Assembly: GCA_015680685.1 (NCBI GenBank)
Contig: MNCI01025357.1
Coordinates: forward strand, 1,094,502 to 1,158,501
DNA: 64,000 nucleotides
DNA from: Gnetum montanum
Taxonomy: Eukaryota > Streptophyta > Gnetopsida > Gnetales > Gnetaceae
Reading direction: 5' to 3'
The translations under genes were made by a program, and so were the position numbers. Below the pieces are notes generated by a model. The model saw only the letters and a list, made by a program, of their open reading frames with translations, was not told where the DNA came from and ran no database searches. This document shows, piece after piece, positions 33,205-44,325 of this stretch (position 1 is its first letter; every line of letters starts with the position of its first letter).

Positions 33205-34740
33205 ATCAATTGGAGAGAGTTGGAAATTCCTGACAATTTCAAACAAGAACCCCTTGAATTAAAGATACAACCGATTGGAATGGAGTACATGTTCTTAAAA
33301 AATGGAAAGCTGATCATTATTAATGCCAAACTTATTGTAGGACAAAAGAAGATGTTGATGAATGTTGTGGAAAAATGGTTAGCAACCATTGCTTGGTCAT
33401 ATTCCAAGCTCACAGGAATAGATCCAAGAATATGCCAGCACCGGATATACACTAATCCCACCATTAAGTCGAAATGACAGCCGCAGTGGTGTTTGAATCC
33501 CAAATTAAAGTAGATTATCAAAGAGGAGATCAAGAAACTCCTCAAGGTAGGATTCATCTACCCTATTGCAGATAGTAAGTGGGTTAGCCCACTCATGATC
33601 GTGCCTAAGAAAGAAGACAAATGGAAGGTGTGCATCGAATTTCGACTGCTTAATATGGCAACTTTCAAAGATCATTTTCCATTGCCCTTTGTTGACCAAG
33701 TGTTGAACACCATTTTTGGGCACAACTACTACAACTTTTTGGATGGTTATAGTGGCTATAACCAAATCCAAATCGCACCAAAGGACTAGGTGAAGATGAT
33801 TTTCATAAGTCCTTAGGGGACTTTTTCTTACCATTAGATGTAATGCCCCAGCTACATTTCAATGATTAGTCCTTAGCATTTTTCAACAAAAAAATGGTAG
33901 TAGGGTAGAAGTCTTTATGGATAAATTTTCTACCTACAAAGCTATGTTTGAGCAAGCCCTAGACTCTCTTAAGTAGGTGTTGAGGAGATATGTCGAAACA
34001 AACCTCTAACTTAATTGGCAAAAGAGCCATCTTAAGGTCCAAGAAGGCATAGTCTTGGGGCATCGTATCTCAAAAGTAAGAATCGAGGTGAACCCTGAAA
34101 AGATAAGGGTCATCCAAAGAATAACCCATCAATTGAAAACAGTTAAAGAAGTGTGGTCATTCCTTAGTCATACTGGTTACTACTGACGATTCATCGAGAA
34201 TTTTTCCAAAATTGCCAAGCTGTTGGTTGAATTAACAAAGAAAGATGCACCATTTGTTTGGAGCCCTACATGTGAAACAACATTTCAACAACTAAAGTAG
34301 AAGGTTATTGAGACCCTAATTCTACAAGCACCTGATTAGTCTAGGCCATTTCATGTGATGACTGGGGTAGTGCATACGTAGCTGGATAATCAAAAACTTC
34401 CATATTACATTCACTGTGCAAGTTAGAGTATCACAGGTGCACAGTTGAACTACACAACTATGGAAAAAGAGTTGATGAAAGTGGTGTTTACCTTGGAAAA
34501 TTTTAGGCACTATGTTCTTAGTTATAAAGTGTTTGTGCACACAGATCATAGCACCATCCAATTTTTAATGAATAAACCAACGATGAGCCCCCATGTCATA
34601 TGGTGGCTCATGATTTTTCAAGAGTTCGATCTCACAATGGTAGATCGAAAGGGTGTGAAAAATGTGGTTGTCGACCACTTATCATGGCTAAGATGGGATG
34701 ACAAGGAAAAAGAGAGCCCCTAATGTGATCAATTTCTTGA
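33205..34740 (+). pseudogene. TE-B reverse transcriptase and RNase H (decayed)
   Basis: Open pieces at 33220-33477 and 33595-33789 carry the pre-RT linker and RT motifs ('M-I-V-P-K-K-E-D-K-W-K-V-C', 'F-R-L-L-N-M-A-T-F-K-D-H-F', 'Y-S-G-Y-N-Q-I-Q-I-A'). The catalytic box near 33910-33930 reads F-M-D-K-F-S, so the second Asp has become Lys. RNase H and connection follow, with an open piece at 34445-34723 ('K-E-L-M-K-V-V-F-T-L-E-N-F-R-H-Y', 'H-T-D-H-S-T-I-Q-F-L'). Stops and the damaged catalytic box rule out activity. Confidence 0.85.
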
Positions 34741-34799
34741 TGAATATCTTCTTGTAGGGGCTATTAATGCACAAATGCCCAATGAACCAAGATGGTATG

Positions 34800-36142
34800 A
34801 CACCATTCTTACTTATCTACTCAAGCAAGAACTACCGCAAGGGTTGGACACTTGAAAGAAACAACAGTTTCTTCACCAGGTTAAGCATTTCATGGAAATC
34901 AACAAGAACCTTTACCAAGTATGTCCTAATGGCGTAGTACACTGGTGTGTCCCTGGCATGAATCAATTGCACATTCTCCAAGATGCTCATGAAGTCCCTT
35001 GTGGATGCCATTATGTTGGAAGATGCACGGCCATAAGAATCCTTATGGCAGGATATTACTGGCCAACAATCTTAAGGGATGCACACCAATTTGTCTGTGC
35101 TTGTGATTGTTGTTAGAGGGATGGTGGAATAATAGCTTGAATGGAGGGGCCACAGCAATGGATTCAACCTCTCAAGCCATTCGATATTTGGGGCATTGAC
35201 TTTATGGGTCCCATTACACCTTTGTTAAATGGAAAGCTGTATATAATAGTCGCAATTCACTATTGCACTAAGTGGGTAGAAGTAGTAGCCATCATCAACT
35301 ATACATCCACTACTGATGCTTGATTTGTACAATAGAATATCATAAATAGGTTTGGTGTGCCTTATGTGTTAATCTCTAACAATGGAACTCATTTCATAGG
35401 TGCCACTTTCCAAAAACTTATGTAGTGCTTAGGGGTTGAGCACAAACTCACAATACCTTATCACCCTCAAGCCAATGGCCAAGTTGAAGTCACTAATAAG
35501 GAGATTATGAAAATTCTAATGTGCACTATTAGCAAGTACCAAAGGGACTAGAGCACCAAATTAAATGATGCCCTCTAGGCCTATCACTCCACATGGAATC
35601 TTTCCATAGGTTATTCTCCCTATGAGCTCATGCATGGAAAACTACCAATAATGCCCATCCAATCCAAGCTCCATACACTCTCTACAACCTATGACCTTGA
35701 CATGGATCTAAGTCTAGCATAAAAGGAAAGATTAATGAACCTCAACTTGCTAGATGAAAGTTTTTTAATGGCCCTAGCATCCAATGAAATGCATAAGGCA
35801 TTCAACAAGAAATGTCATAACCTCAAAATATGGAAAGTTAAGTTTCAACTAAGAGATAAGGTTCTCTACTGGAATCCTACACACGTACCTCAACAAACCA
35901 AATTTCAAATGTTGTGGGAAGGACCTTACATTATCAAAGAGACTTTTCCATCTAGGGCCATGATTATATATAAACCTGATAGCCCAAACAAGAAGCAATT
36001 AGTCAACATCCAACAATTGAAACCTTTCCATGAACCCAAGCTAACCAACTCAAAAAACACCTCGCCAGATGGACAACCATGCTCAATCTTTCAGATCTCC
36101 CCCTTCCAACTTAGTCATCAGGGAGATGGCCATCCATACTAA
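34800..36142 (+). pseudogene. TE-B integrase (decayed)
   Basis: The zinc-binding region is seen at 34892-35116 (H-I-L-Q-D-A-H-E-V-P-C-G-C-H-Y ... C-A-C-D-C-C). The core has W-G-I-D-F-M-G (35190), L-I-S-N-N-G-T-H-F (second catalytic Asp replaced by Asn, about 35370) and N-G-Q-V-E-V-T-N (35475). A 135-codon open frame (35735-36142) covers the C-terminal domain (V-L-Y-W-N-P-T-H-V-P, G-P-Y-I-I-K-E-T-F-P-S-R-A-M) and ends properly in S-H-Q-G-D-G-H-P-Y-stop, which fixes the end of pol in this family. Confidence 0.87.
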
Positions 36143-38125
36143 CACTTTACATGGTGCCTTAGTCTTTTGACTTTTTTTGTTTTACACGTTTTTGGTTCTA
36201 CAACTTTTTGGTTTCATATTCTTTGTGTTACATCTTTTTGTTTTTTAGGTTATTGATCTTTTTTAAGTTTTTGTATTACACCCTGATTAGTATATTTAAT
36301 ATTTCTTGAATATCTTTTACTTTCTTTTATATTTTCTTGTGTTTGGTGTAATTCTCTACTCTATTTGCTAATAAAATGCCAGGTACAATGGTAATGTGCT
36401 ACTCAATGATGGTTTGTATCATTTGTGATTTGATTGTTGATGTTTGGTTCCTAACTTTGAATGTCGTCACTAACAACTAGGACATGGTTTCTTTTCATGT
36501 AATAGGCAATGAATCCACATCATTCACCCATCCACACACTCTATGGTTTTTCTTGTTTTGGAAATGTGTAGTCCCTTTTTCATTAATACAACCTTAATAA
36601 ATTTGTGACTTGTGTAGTTTTCAAAATTGGGAAGGAATCAAAGGTTTGGACAAGGTGTGCCTTCAAAGGGATGTGGTATTCTTCGTGCTTTTCCATTTTC
36701 CTATGTGCGAGGATGTTCTCGTGAACTTCTCACTATTCTATGTCATTCCACAACAAGAAGTCGAATAAGTCCTTGCATGGTGTGGTCCTCATAAAAAAAA
36801 GAGATGAGGATTCAAAGCACATCCCTTAGTCAAAATAAATATGAAAATGCATGGGTCTTTGCATAGTTTGGTTCCCATTCAAAAAAATGGAAATTGAAAG
36901 CACACCCCTTAGACCAAATAAAAGGGCTACAAGCACTGGTTATGGCACTTGTCTTGTCTCCTTTAACTAATGCCCTTTCTCACTTCCTACTTCTTCTCCA
37001 ATTTGGAATAGTGGTTGTTTTGTGGGAGCATTCTTGTGTCTCAGGGAATGGATAGTCTTAGAATGTTGATGCAAAGTCATTGAAAATGGTTGGTTTTGGT
37101 TTAGACTGAGGATGGATCCTACTGAGTCATTTAATTACAAACTCCACAAGGGACTTCATGTGACCATAATTAGGAACTCCATTCCATTCTCTCTCTCATC
37201 CATCTATGCTCTTCATGCCTCACCTCACTGTTGGCTTCATGTTTTAATTCAATGTTCTGGTTTGATGTGTTGGGTTTCTTGGTTAGTTACTTCTAGGTTT
37301 TTGTACTTAACCTTCCATAACCATTAATCATCCATAGTGCCCACAAACTCCTTGGTTTGAAGTTATGCAAGGGCATAAAAGGCCTATGCCTGCTTTGGGG
37401 AGGACCCACTCACATATCTTTTGGTTTGGTTAAGTTAAGTTCTTTAACCTTAGACATTTTTACAATTGAATTCTTTTTATTTACACATCAATGCCATCCA
37501 ATTATGCACACCTTCATAACTATTTTTAGTGAATTATTTCTTTTTATTATTGTGAATTTCTATACCCTCTTTTCAGTATTCCTTGTGTTAAGCTTTTTTT
37601 GAATTTTATGGACAACTTCTCTTACTTAACCTATTTGTCAGTCTTCCCACTAACATTATTAAGCAATCAATCTACTACAATCACAACTTAGCTAGATAAA
37701 ATCACTGACAAGACAAGGTATTCAACCATTATGTGTTACACTTTATATGCTAATCCTTGATTTTGTTGTGATTATAGTGGGAGCATGGACTAGAAGTGGG
37801 ACTGTCTTCACCAAGGAGGATGCAACAATATCACTCATGGGAGATTGTTCATGACTGCTAGATCTCTATGACCTCTCCCTCAGTCTTTTATTGCCAAGAG
37901 GGGTTCGATGTCATTGGATCCAAAGGTGTTGTTTCTTGTTGTCATGAACACCCAATTTTGTATACAATTGTAATGATGTATGCTCGGGCACTTCTATATT
38001 TGTTTGTTTCCTCTGTGTTACTCTGCATGTCAGTCAAACATTCCATACCTCCTACTATATTTTGTAAGGGACTTGTTCCTCTTCTTATGTACTCAAGGAT
38101 TAGTTTTCATTCAGTTGTGGAGGTA
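36143..38125 (+). other. TE-B spacer after pol, without module or ORF3
   Basis: Homologous to the TE-A spacer up to about 37560. It then passes to 'ctacaatcacaacttagctag' and the acceptor-like 'gttgtgattatag' (37757-37769) without the U3-like module. After that point stand about 350 noncoding bp ending in 'ttcattcagttgtggaggta' (purine tract). No frame has similarity to ORF3. Confidence 0.65.
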
Positions 38126-38974
38126 TGATGAATCGTGTTTTACATAAGCTCCAATATCGGAGTGGTTGAGTACACAATATCATGGTCCAAGATGTGATAT
38201 TGAGCATGTGCTATCACGAGGTACTCCTAGGCCTATAAATACAGCCCTTGGGCACATGATTCAAGAGTAGTTTTTGAAGTCAAGTAGCAAAATTCTTGCA
38301 GTTTGTTCATTTAAGAGTTAGAATATTTTCCAAGTGCCCAAAATAGGAGGTCTAAGTGTAATCGAATCTTTATTCAAGCATTGATGTACCTAAATACACC
38401 ATTATGTTGGCAATAAAGACAAGCTCTTTGATTCATCCTTGCAGCACTTAAGGCTTTCTTTCTTTATGCATTTATATATCATGATTTCATATTGTTCACA
38501 TTTAATGTTATTCATTTAGCAATTAATTTTGATTAGTTAAGCAACTAATTAAAATACACAAGCACAACCCCTTCAAACATATGTGTGACACTTGGTAGCT
38601 CAAAAACGGTTAGCGTTTGACAACCCAATAGTGTTTATGTGAAGTTCAAGATGTGTCTGGGAGGTGGGGATGGTTACTTGTGCTAGGTTAAATTAGACAA
38701 TAGTTCACTTAGCATTTAATTACTCTCACTTTCATTATTGTTTTTAGGTGATCAAATTGATAAAACATAAAATGATAAAAATCTAATGCCTCAATCACAC
38801 TTAACCATACACTTGCATTTCACAAGTGAGGCTGGGGAGACAACAAATGGACAACACGAACTCATCGTTTAGCTCTAGTGTACTTCGTAATTAAAGTTTG
38901 CAGAATTTGACCAGATTGCACGTGAATGCCCATGATTCATATGGTTGGGTGTAGGGGTACCTCGCTGCTCATCA
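38126..38974 (+). repeat. TE-B 3' LTR
   Basis: Starts TGATGAATCGTG and ends GCTCATCA; the TATA-like 'cctataaataca' is at about 38232. It is the undisturbed copy and serves as reference for the assembly artefact in the 5' LTR. Confidence 0.9.
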
Positions 38975-40527
38975 AAAGTACAAGTTTTAAGATGAAGGAA
39001 TGAGTGCCTTTGGAAGCCTACATATTTGTATTGCTACAAAGTGTAGAAAAATGGTTTGCATTTTAAGCAAGTGTCACTCCAAGTAAAAAGGTTAGTACCA
39101 TTTACATGAAAAAGAGCAATCCTTTTCTTCCTTAACCTAAGTTGCAGGAGCATCTCTAAACTTCAATCAAAAGTCAAGTTGAGTTTAACATTCATGCTTT
39201 ACAATGGATTATCCTAGCCATTGAATCTTCTTGTCTATAATTGTCAAATGGATTTTGAGCTATTTAATACCCTTGATGTTCATTATGCTCTTCATATTTG
39301 AAGGTGTGTATGAACAAACACTTAAGCTCTAATGATGTTGCTTCTTTCAAGCAAGGAAGATTAAAGGAAAACATGCCTTGTTGGTGGATCAAAGAATGGT
39401 TCCCTTTGAAATGGAGGCTGAAGGAGTGTGTAGATCCTTGTAGGTTTCATGCTATCATAACCATCAACAAAGAACTACATGGCCCTGATTTCTTTATGTA
39501 TTATGTCATAAGAATATGTAGACTTATAGAGGAACTTCAACTTTGATACTTAGGCCACCACCCTTCTTTTCGAAGTGGGGCTTAGGACTAGATACATTAG
39601 TGTAGGAATGTGTCTTGGCTCTTTTAGGGGAACGATGTCTCTTGTATGGTTGCTAGTATTTATTGTGTGTGTGTGGGTGTCTCATATTGGTTGTATTACT
39701 TATATAATTTCATGAGGCATGCTTGTTGCATTCCTAACCCATTGGCTAACATGTTATATACACCTATGTTCTATGTAGGTGCAATGAATGTTGAAGCGTC
39801 GCCTATCTTAAGTCCACTTTAGAGTAGTTTGACTACTTTTGGACTAAAGAGTAGTACCAAATGATGCTTCTCTACAGCAATGCCATTACAATGTTGATAC
39901 CATTTGTAATTGTAAATTCAACACTGCCTTTACTATTTCATTTATGTGTTAATTTGTTGTACCGTTTTAGCTTTCCTATAGGAAGTGGAATTCTAATCCC
40001 AAACGCAAGACAGCCAACACAAGAAGACAACCTACAAGACATGGGACCCAGAGCCCGGAAAATCAAGATCAATGTAAACCGTTGGAAGCTACACAATGGC
40101 GGCCCGAACGTGCCGTCGAAAATTCCGGAAAATCAAGATCAATGTAAAGTGTTCGAAGCTACACAATGGCGGCCTGAACGTGCCGTGTATGCAGTGCTAT
40201 TTTTATACAAGACAAGCCGTGCTGGCGGACTTCCAGAAGGCATACATTTGCAGTTTTCGTTGTCCATTATTGTATTTTATTGTATTTTATTCCATTGCAG
40301 TTCCAGACTTTGAGCACACAACGCACGCGACGACGACTACAGCCACTGCGATTTGTTAAATGTCCCCCATCAAATCAACGCGCACCACTGCGATTTGCTT
40401 CTACGCTGCCAAACACATCACGCAATTCACCCGCAGTGTCTGTGTCGCTAGTGTGGACCTTATATGTTCACATTCTTTGAATCTGGTCCTTCCGTCCACA
40501 ACGGCGTCTCCGGGAACGAGCTGACGC
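38975..40527 (+). other. Upstream flank of the glycosyltransferase gene
   Basis: Low-copy-looking sequence. An 82-codon open frame (39298-39546) has no recognisable domain. From about 40000 base composition shifts towards GC and CpGs appear, continuing into the gene. A 70-bp tandem duplication is listed separately. Confidence 0.45.
40055..40186 (+). repeat. 70-bp tandem duplication upstream of the UGT
   Basis: CCGGAAAATCAAGATCAATG starts both at 40055 and at 40125. The copies share 'gaagctacacaatggcggcc.gaacgtgccgt' with a few differences. It lies about 340-470 bp upstream of the TATA box. Confidence 0.85.
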
Positions 40528-40534
40528 TATAAAT
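40528..40534 (+). promoter_or_regulatory. Likely TATA box of the UGT gene
   Basis: TATAAAT lies 64 bp before the first ATG of the long frame, in a GC-rich context. Transcription would be expected to start about 30 bp downstream. Two very short upstream ATG frames (40558 and 40562) lie between. Confidence 0.5.
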
Positions 40535-40591
40535 GGTCGTTAAGTCACCACTGCAGATGCATGTGCAGCGGTAATAGATAGTAGTAGATAT

Positions 40592-42088
40592 ATGTGCAGG
40601 AGAAGCAGAAGCAGCACAGAAGCAAGTGGCAGAATGAGGAATCCTAGCACTAGTACTAGTACTAATGTAGTCATGTGGCCGAGTGCGGGGATGGGGCATC
40701 TTATACCTTTTTGCTCACTTGCCAGGAGCTTAGCGCAGCAAAGCGGCTGCTCCGTCACACTAATTCTGTTGGACGCCTTCTTCCACTGTCCCCGCGCGTG
40801 TCTGTATCTGGCTCGCCTGGCCAAACACGCCAACATCCACCTGCTGCGACTTCCCCAAGAGAAGAAACTCAGCACCACCACGCAGGAGGAGGAGGAGGAC
40901 GACGACCACCATATTAGTGCGGCAGCTAACAACAAAACAAATTGCATCATGGACCAGCTACTGGCCACTTCCATGAGCATGCTTCCGCATGTGCTGCAGA
41001 TCCTGGATCGCCTGCGGGACTCAGACTGCGTGCTCATAGTCGACATGTTCTGCGTGGCAGCCATGGAGCCCGTGGAGCGCCTGGGGATCCCCTGGTACCT
41101 CTTTTTCACATCGCCTGTGGCGTTGCTCTCGCTCATGCTGCTAACTCCGCACATGGACATCAATTCCTGGCTCAGCGACGACGACGTACAACTGCGTCTG
41201 CCGGGACTGCCGCCGCTCTTGCGGGAAAATCTACCGGACGGAATGCTGGATCGTCTGAGACTGCCAAAGGTAATGGCGTCCTTCAACGGCATTGCCAACG
41301 CACGCGCCATTTTCATCAACACATTTCACGAACTCGACGCGTCAGCACTTGATGCGCTCACCACGGAACACAGCGTGCCGCCTCTGTACGCCATCGGACC
41401 ACTCTTGGAAAACGAGAGCGAGAGCGAGAGCGAGAGCCACAACAGTGACAACGAGTGCATTCGGTGGCTGGACCGGCAGCCGGCGGGCTCTGTGGTACTC
41501 GTTTCATTCGGAAGCGCCGCGGCGCTCGATAAATTGCAGTTGAACGAGATTGGCCAGGGTCTGCGGGAAAGCGGTCAGCGCTTCTTGTGGGTGGTCAGGG
41601 AAAAGAGCAGCCACACGGCGTCTCGCTGTGATGCGTATTTCCAAGACCTGGTGAACGACGGAGCGGGGTTTTCGGAGAGCGCGTGCGGGCGAGGAATGAT
41701 GGTCACGTCGTGGGCGCCGCAAGTGGCGATTCTGCGGCACCGTTCGACAGGCGGATTTGTGACGCACTGTGGGTGGAACTCGGCCATGGAGAGCATCTGC
41801 TGCGGCGTACCCATGGTGGCCTGGCCCATGTTCGCGGAGCAGAAGATGAATGCGGTCGTCATGGTTGAACAGTATGGAGTGGCGCTTCGCATGCGCATTG
41901 GCAGCGATGATGGATTCGTGAAAAAAGAGGAATTGGCCAGATCGGTGCGGGAATTGATGCAGGGAGACGAAGGTGGCATGGCCAGACGCAGGGTGGCACA
42001 GTTGAAATTCAAGGCAGCGCAGGCGGTTGCCCATGGGGGATCCTCCCGCTACGCCCTGGCAGATGCCATCAAAGACTGGCAATTGTGA
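40592..42088 (+). CDS. Family 1 UDP-glycosyltransferase (plant UGT)
   Basis: The intact frame has 498 codons and no introns, a normal length for plant family 1 UGTs, which transfer sugar (usually glucose from UDP-glucose) to small molecules in the cytosol. The N-terminal acceptor domain has M-W-P-S-A-G-M-G-H-L-I-P-F with the catalytic His at residue 36 and I-V-D-M-F with the partner Asp at 151. The PSPG donor box spans residues 374-417, from W-A-P-Q to F-A-E-Q, with H-C-G-W-N-S at 392-397. The final Gln suggests UDP-glucose. Start may be Met1 or Met15 (40634); the latter fits family lengths better. A Glu/Ser-repeat insert (about 274-282) comes from (GAGAGC)n. High GC and CpG contrast with the flanking retroelements. 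The acceptor substrate cannot be told. Confidence 0.95.
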   Translation: MCRRSRSSTEASGRMRNPSTSTSTNVVMWPSAGMGHLIPFCSLARSLAQQSGCSVTLILLDAFFHCPRACLYLARLAKHANIHLLRLPQEKKLSTTTQEEEEDDDHHISAAANNKTNCIMDQLLATSMSMLPHVLQILDRLRDSDCVLIVDMFCVAAMEPVERLGIPWYLFFTSPVALLSLMLLTPHMDINSWLSDDDVQLRLPGLPPLLRENLPDGMLDRLRLPKVMASFNGIANARAIFINTFHELDASALDALTTEHSVPPLYAIGPLLENESESESESHNSDNECIRWLDRQPAGSVVLVSFGSAAALDKLQLNEIGQGLRESGQRFLWVVREKSSHTASRCDAYFQDLVNDGAGFSESACGRGMMVTSWAPQVAILRHRSTGGFVTHCGWNSAMESICCGVPMVAWPMFAEQKMNAVVMVEQYGVALRMRIGSDDGFVKKEELARSVRELMQGDEGGMARRRVAQLKFKAAQAVAHGGSSRYALADAIKDWQL

Positions 42089-43127
42089 GAGCCGCCATTC
42101 TATTATGTGGTTTCCGATATTCTTGTTTTGCTACGTAGCCTGTAGTATTGCCCTGTGCCTGATGCCAAATATTTGTGGGTTTATAAAAATAGGAACCATG
42201 GTAGGACTATGTGGTATTAATTTAGCACCCGGAGCATCAAGCAGGTTTCGGTTCAGTGGGGCATACCTGGTGCATCTACCTAGGTAGGTATAGCGTAGAA
42301 GCAAGAAGCACTAAGTACTTAGAATAAATTTCCGCAAAAGCGTTTGGCGATAAGTTCTAGCTTGCTTGGCAAAAAGACAAACCTTTTGAAACCAATATTA
42401 TGCAGGTAACTTGCAAGGAATTTGCTAAAAGCCTCCAGAGTAAGAAGGAAACCACAGAAGCTGCAATAAAAATTATATACATGAACTTTTAACAAGAGGC
42501 TCGACCATGCAGCAAACAATTCCTTTCCATGCAGCAAACAATTCCCTTGCATGTCATAATCTGTTAGATTTGAAAAAGAATAATTACATATCCATGACAC
42601 CATAACACTTGAAGTGACATACTTCACATTTACAACTATGCACTATACTTTTTAACGCCCACTTATTAAACCATAGCTCCTAAAGTAAGTCTAAGTGGCT
42701 GCGGCCTCATCACTTTGCAATGCTTTGGCATGAATATAACACTTTAACTCTAAGTGCTCATTTTACAACAGAAGAGTCTCATAACCTTAAAATTGAAAAA
42801 CTGAATGCTCTTGCATTAATATGTACCTTAAACTTTATAGTTAATGCAAGGTAAGCTTATCTTTATAATTTTTTTCTCTTTTTAATGATTATATTTAATT
42901 AACTACTCTACATACTAGGTTTAATTACAAGTTACATTGAAAATAAAGTTGAATATTTTATTATATTAGATAATCCAATTAAACTATTTGATGAGATATG
43001 TATACATGTCATGAATCTAAATAATGTATTAAATAAAAAGGTATATATTTTATGACAGACAAAATAAACTCACTAAAATAATTAGCGATCATAAGCTACA
43101 TAAAAAATAGATTATACATTTTGCAGA
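42089..43127 (+). other. Downstream flank of the UGT
   Basis: It holds the 3' untranslated region and AT-rich sequence beyond. A possible polyadenylation signal AATAAA is at 42323. A 22-bp unit (CCATGCAGCAAACAATTCC) is repeated in tandem at 42505-42548. No further gene seen. Confidence 0.5.
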
Positions 43128-43369
43128 TATATTGCATTTTCATCTCAAAGCTTTACAAGTAATAGTATATTGATTTTAAAGTTTTAGCTTTTACTTTGTA
43201 AGGAAGTTTCAAGTTATAAACATATTCAAAATAAAAATAGCTTTTTATTTAAAAATTAGGATGCAAGTTGCTTAAAAATTAGAATTGAGAGGTATCTTGA
43301 TTAACTTTTGAAGATGCCTTTAAAAAATATGTGTTTTCATGGATTGAAAGGACTTGAACAATTTCTTAA
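43128..43369 (+). repeat. Second copy of the 2625-2852 segment
   Basis: Homologous from 'agatatattgcattttcatc' to 'caatttcttaa', where the TE-E 5' LTR begins. It has a small extra stretch ('gcaagttgcttaaaaatta') compared with the first copy. Confidence 0.7.
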
Positions 43370-44184
43370 TGATGAGTCATGAATTGTTAACCGTGATATC
43401 GCACCCATGTACGTGATACCACAGCCTATCTTCTCATCTATAAATAAGAGGCAAGCAGATTTGGTAAAGATGTTTTTGAGTTTTTTGGAAGTTTTTTAGT
43501 TTTAGTATTAAGGTAGGCACTTTTTGTCAGTTTTCCCTCTCAACCCTTTCTCCCAGTGCATGCCTGCAGTGTGATGATTGTAATTGTACAGCATCCTTAT
43601 TCGAGTGTGATGTACTTGGACACGCACATGACCGAAAATAAAGATCGAGATTACTTCATCATTGCAGCATCCACTTAGCTTAATTATTTAATTATTATTG
43701 TTATTTATTGCTTTCTTAGTTAATATCTCTCTACCCTTATCTTAGTAACACGGAATGAGTACGAATTAATCACGAGCATTTAAGTGTGACTACTTGGTAA
43801 CCCAGTAGCGTACCTAGGCCATGCGCTTGGTAATCCCAGTGGTTTTTGTGCACAAGGTCCAAGATGTATACAGATGATTAAGGAATGGATGCTCATCGCA
43901 CTTAGGCTAGTTTAGATTCTCTCTCATCCTCTCTCTTAGCTTAGTTGATATTATTTCCCATCATACCCAAGAGTAGCATTAGTGTAGGAACCCATCATAC
44001 ACCTCACTCTGGACTAAATCATATGTGACAAAACTAATACTAGTCTAGGTGGGAAGATAGCAAACTGTGATCTACGACTAACTATCTAGATACTACAACT
44101 AGTCTTTCTGTGGAGTTTGATCGAATCGTGTGTGAAGCGCTCGTATTTGTATGGTTGAGTGTAGGGGTACCTCGCTGCTCATCA
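43370..44184 (+). repeat. TE-E 5' LTR (TE-D-like subfamily)
   Basis: Starts TGATGAGTCATGAATTG and ends GCTCATCA; TATA-like 'ctataaataag' is at about 43438. The transcribed part ('tttagttttag', 'agtgcatgcctgcagtgtgatg', 'aataaagatcgagattact') resembles the TE-D LTRs rather than the right LTR of this element. Confidence 0.85.
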
Positions 44185-44203
44185 TTGGCACCATTGTCGG
44201 GGA
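44185..44203 (+). promoter_or_regulatory. TE-E primer binding site (tRNA-Asp type)
   Basis: TTGGCACCATTGTCGGGGA, among the best preserved sites of this family in the window; it differs from the plant tRNA-Asp complement mainly at former CpG positions. Confidence 0.8.
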
Positions 44204-44325
44204 TGGTGCTAGTTATCTAGATTAGTCATATCATACAAGGTCACTGTATCGAAATTAACGATATATCTTTTAAGAAGAAATAATTACAAAAAGTCACATA
44301 CAAATTCACACACAATTTCACAATC

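Larger units (their letters stand above)
28641..38974 (+). mobile_element. TE-B: Athila-like element without ORF3
   Basis: Both LTRs, PBS, gag, protease, RT, RNase H and integrase are present, though decayed. The flanks are GAAGT (28636-28640) and AAAGT (38975-38979), a target duplication with one G/A difference. After pol it has the family spacer but neither the U3-like module nor ORF3; only about 350 bp stand between the TGATTATAG point (about 37768) and the 3' LTR. About 262 bp in the 5' LTR are an apparent assembly duplication, so the true length is nearer 10.1 kb. Confidence 0.88.

Noticed and set aside
39298-39546. 82-codon open frame upstream of the UGT
   Set aside because: No domain or similarity that I can name, and no start or splice context; not called as a gene.
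40540-41322. 260-codon open frame on the minus strand
   Set aside because: It is the antisense shadow of the UGT in GC-rich DNA. Composition is Ser/Arg-rich without a domain, and the plus strand has complete UGT motifs.
41504-42082. 192- and 145-codon minus-strand frames in the UGT 3' half
   Set aside because: Also shadows of the PSPG-containing coding strand; no domain of their own.
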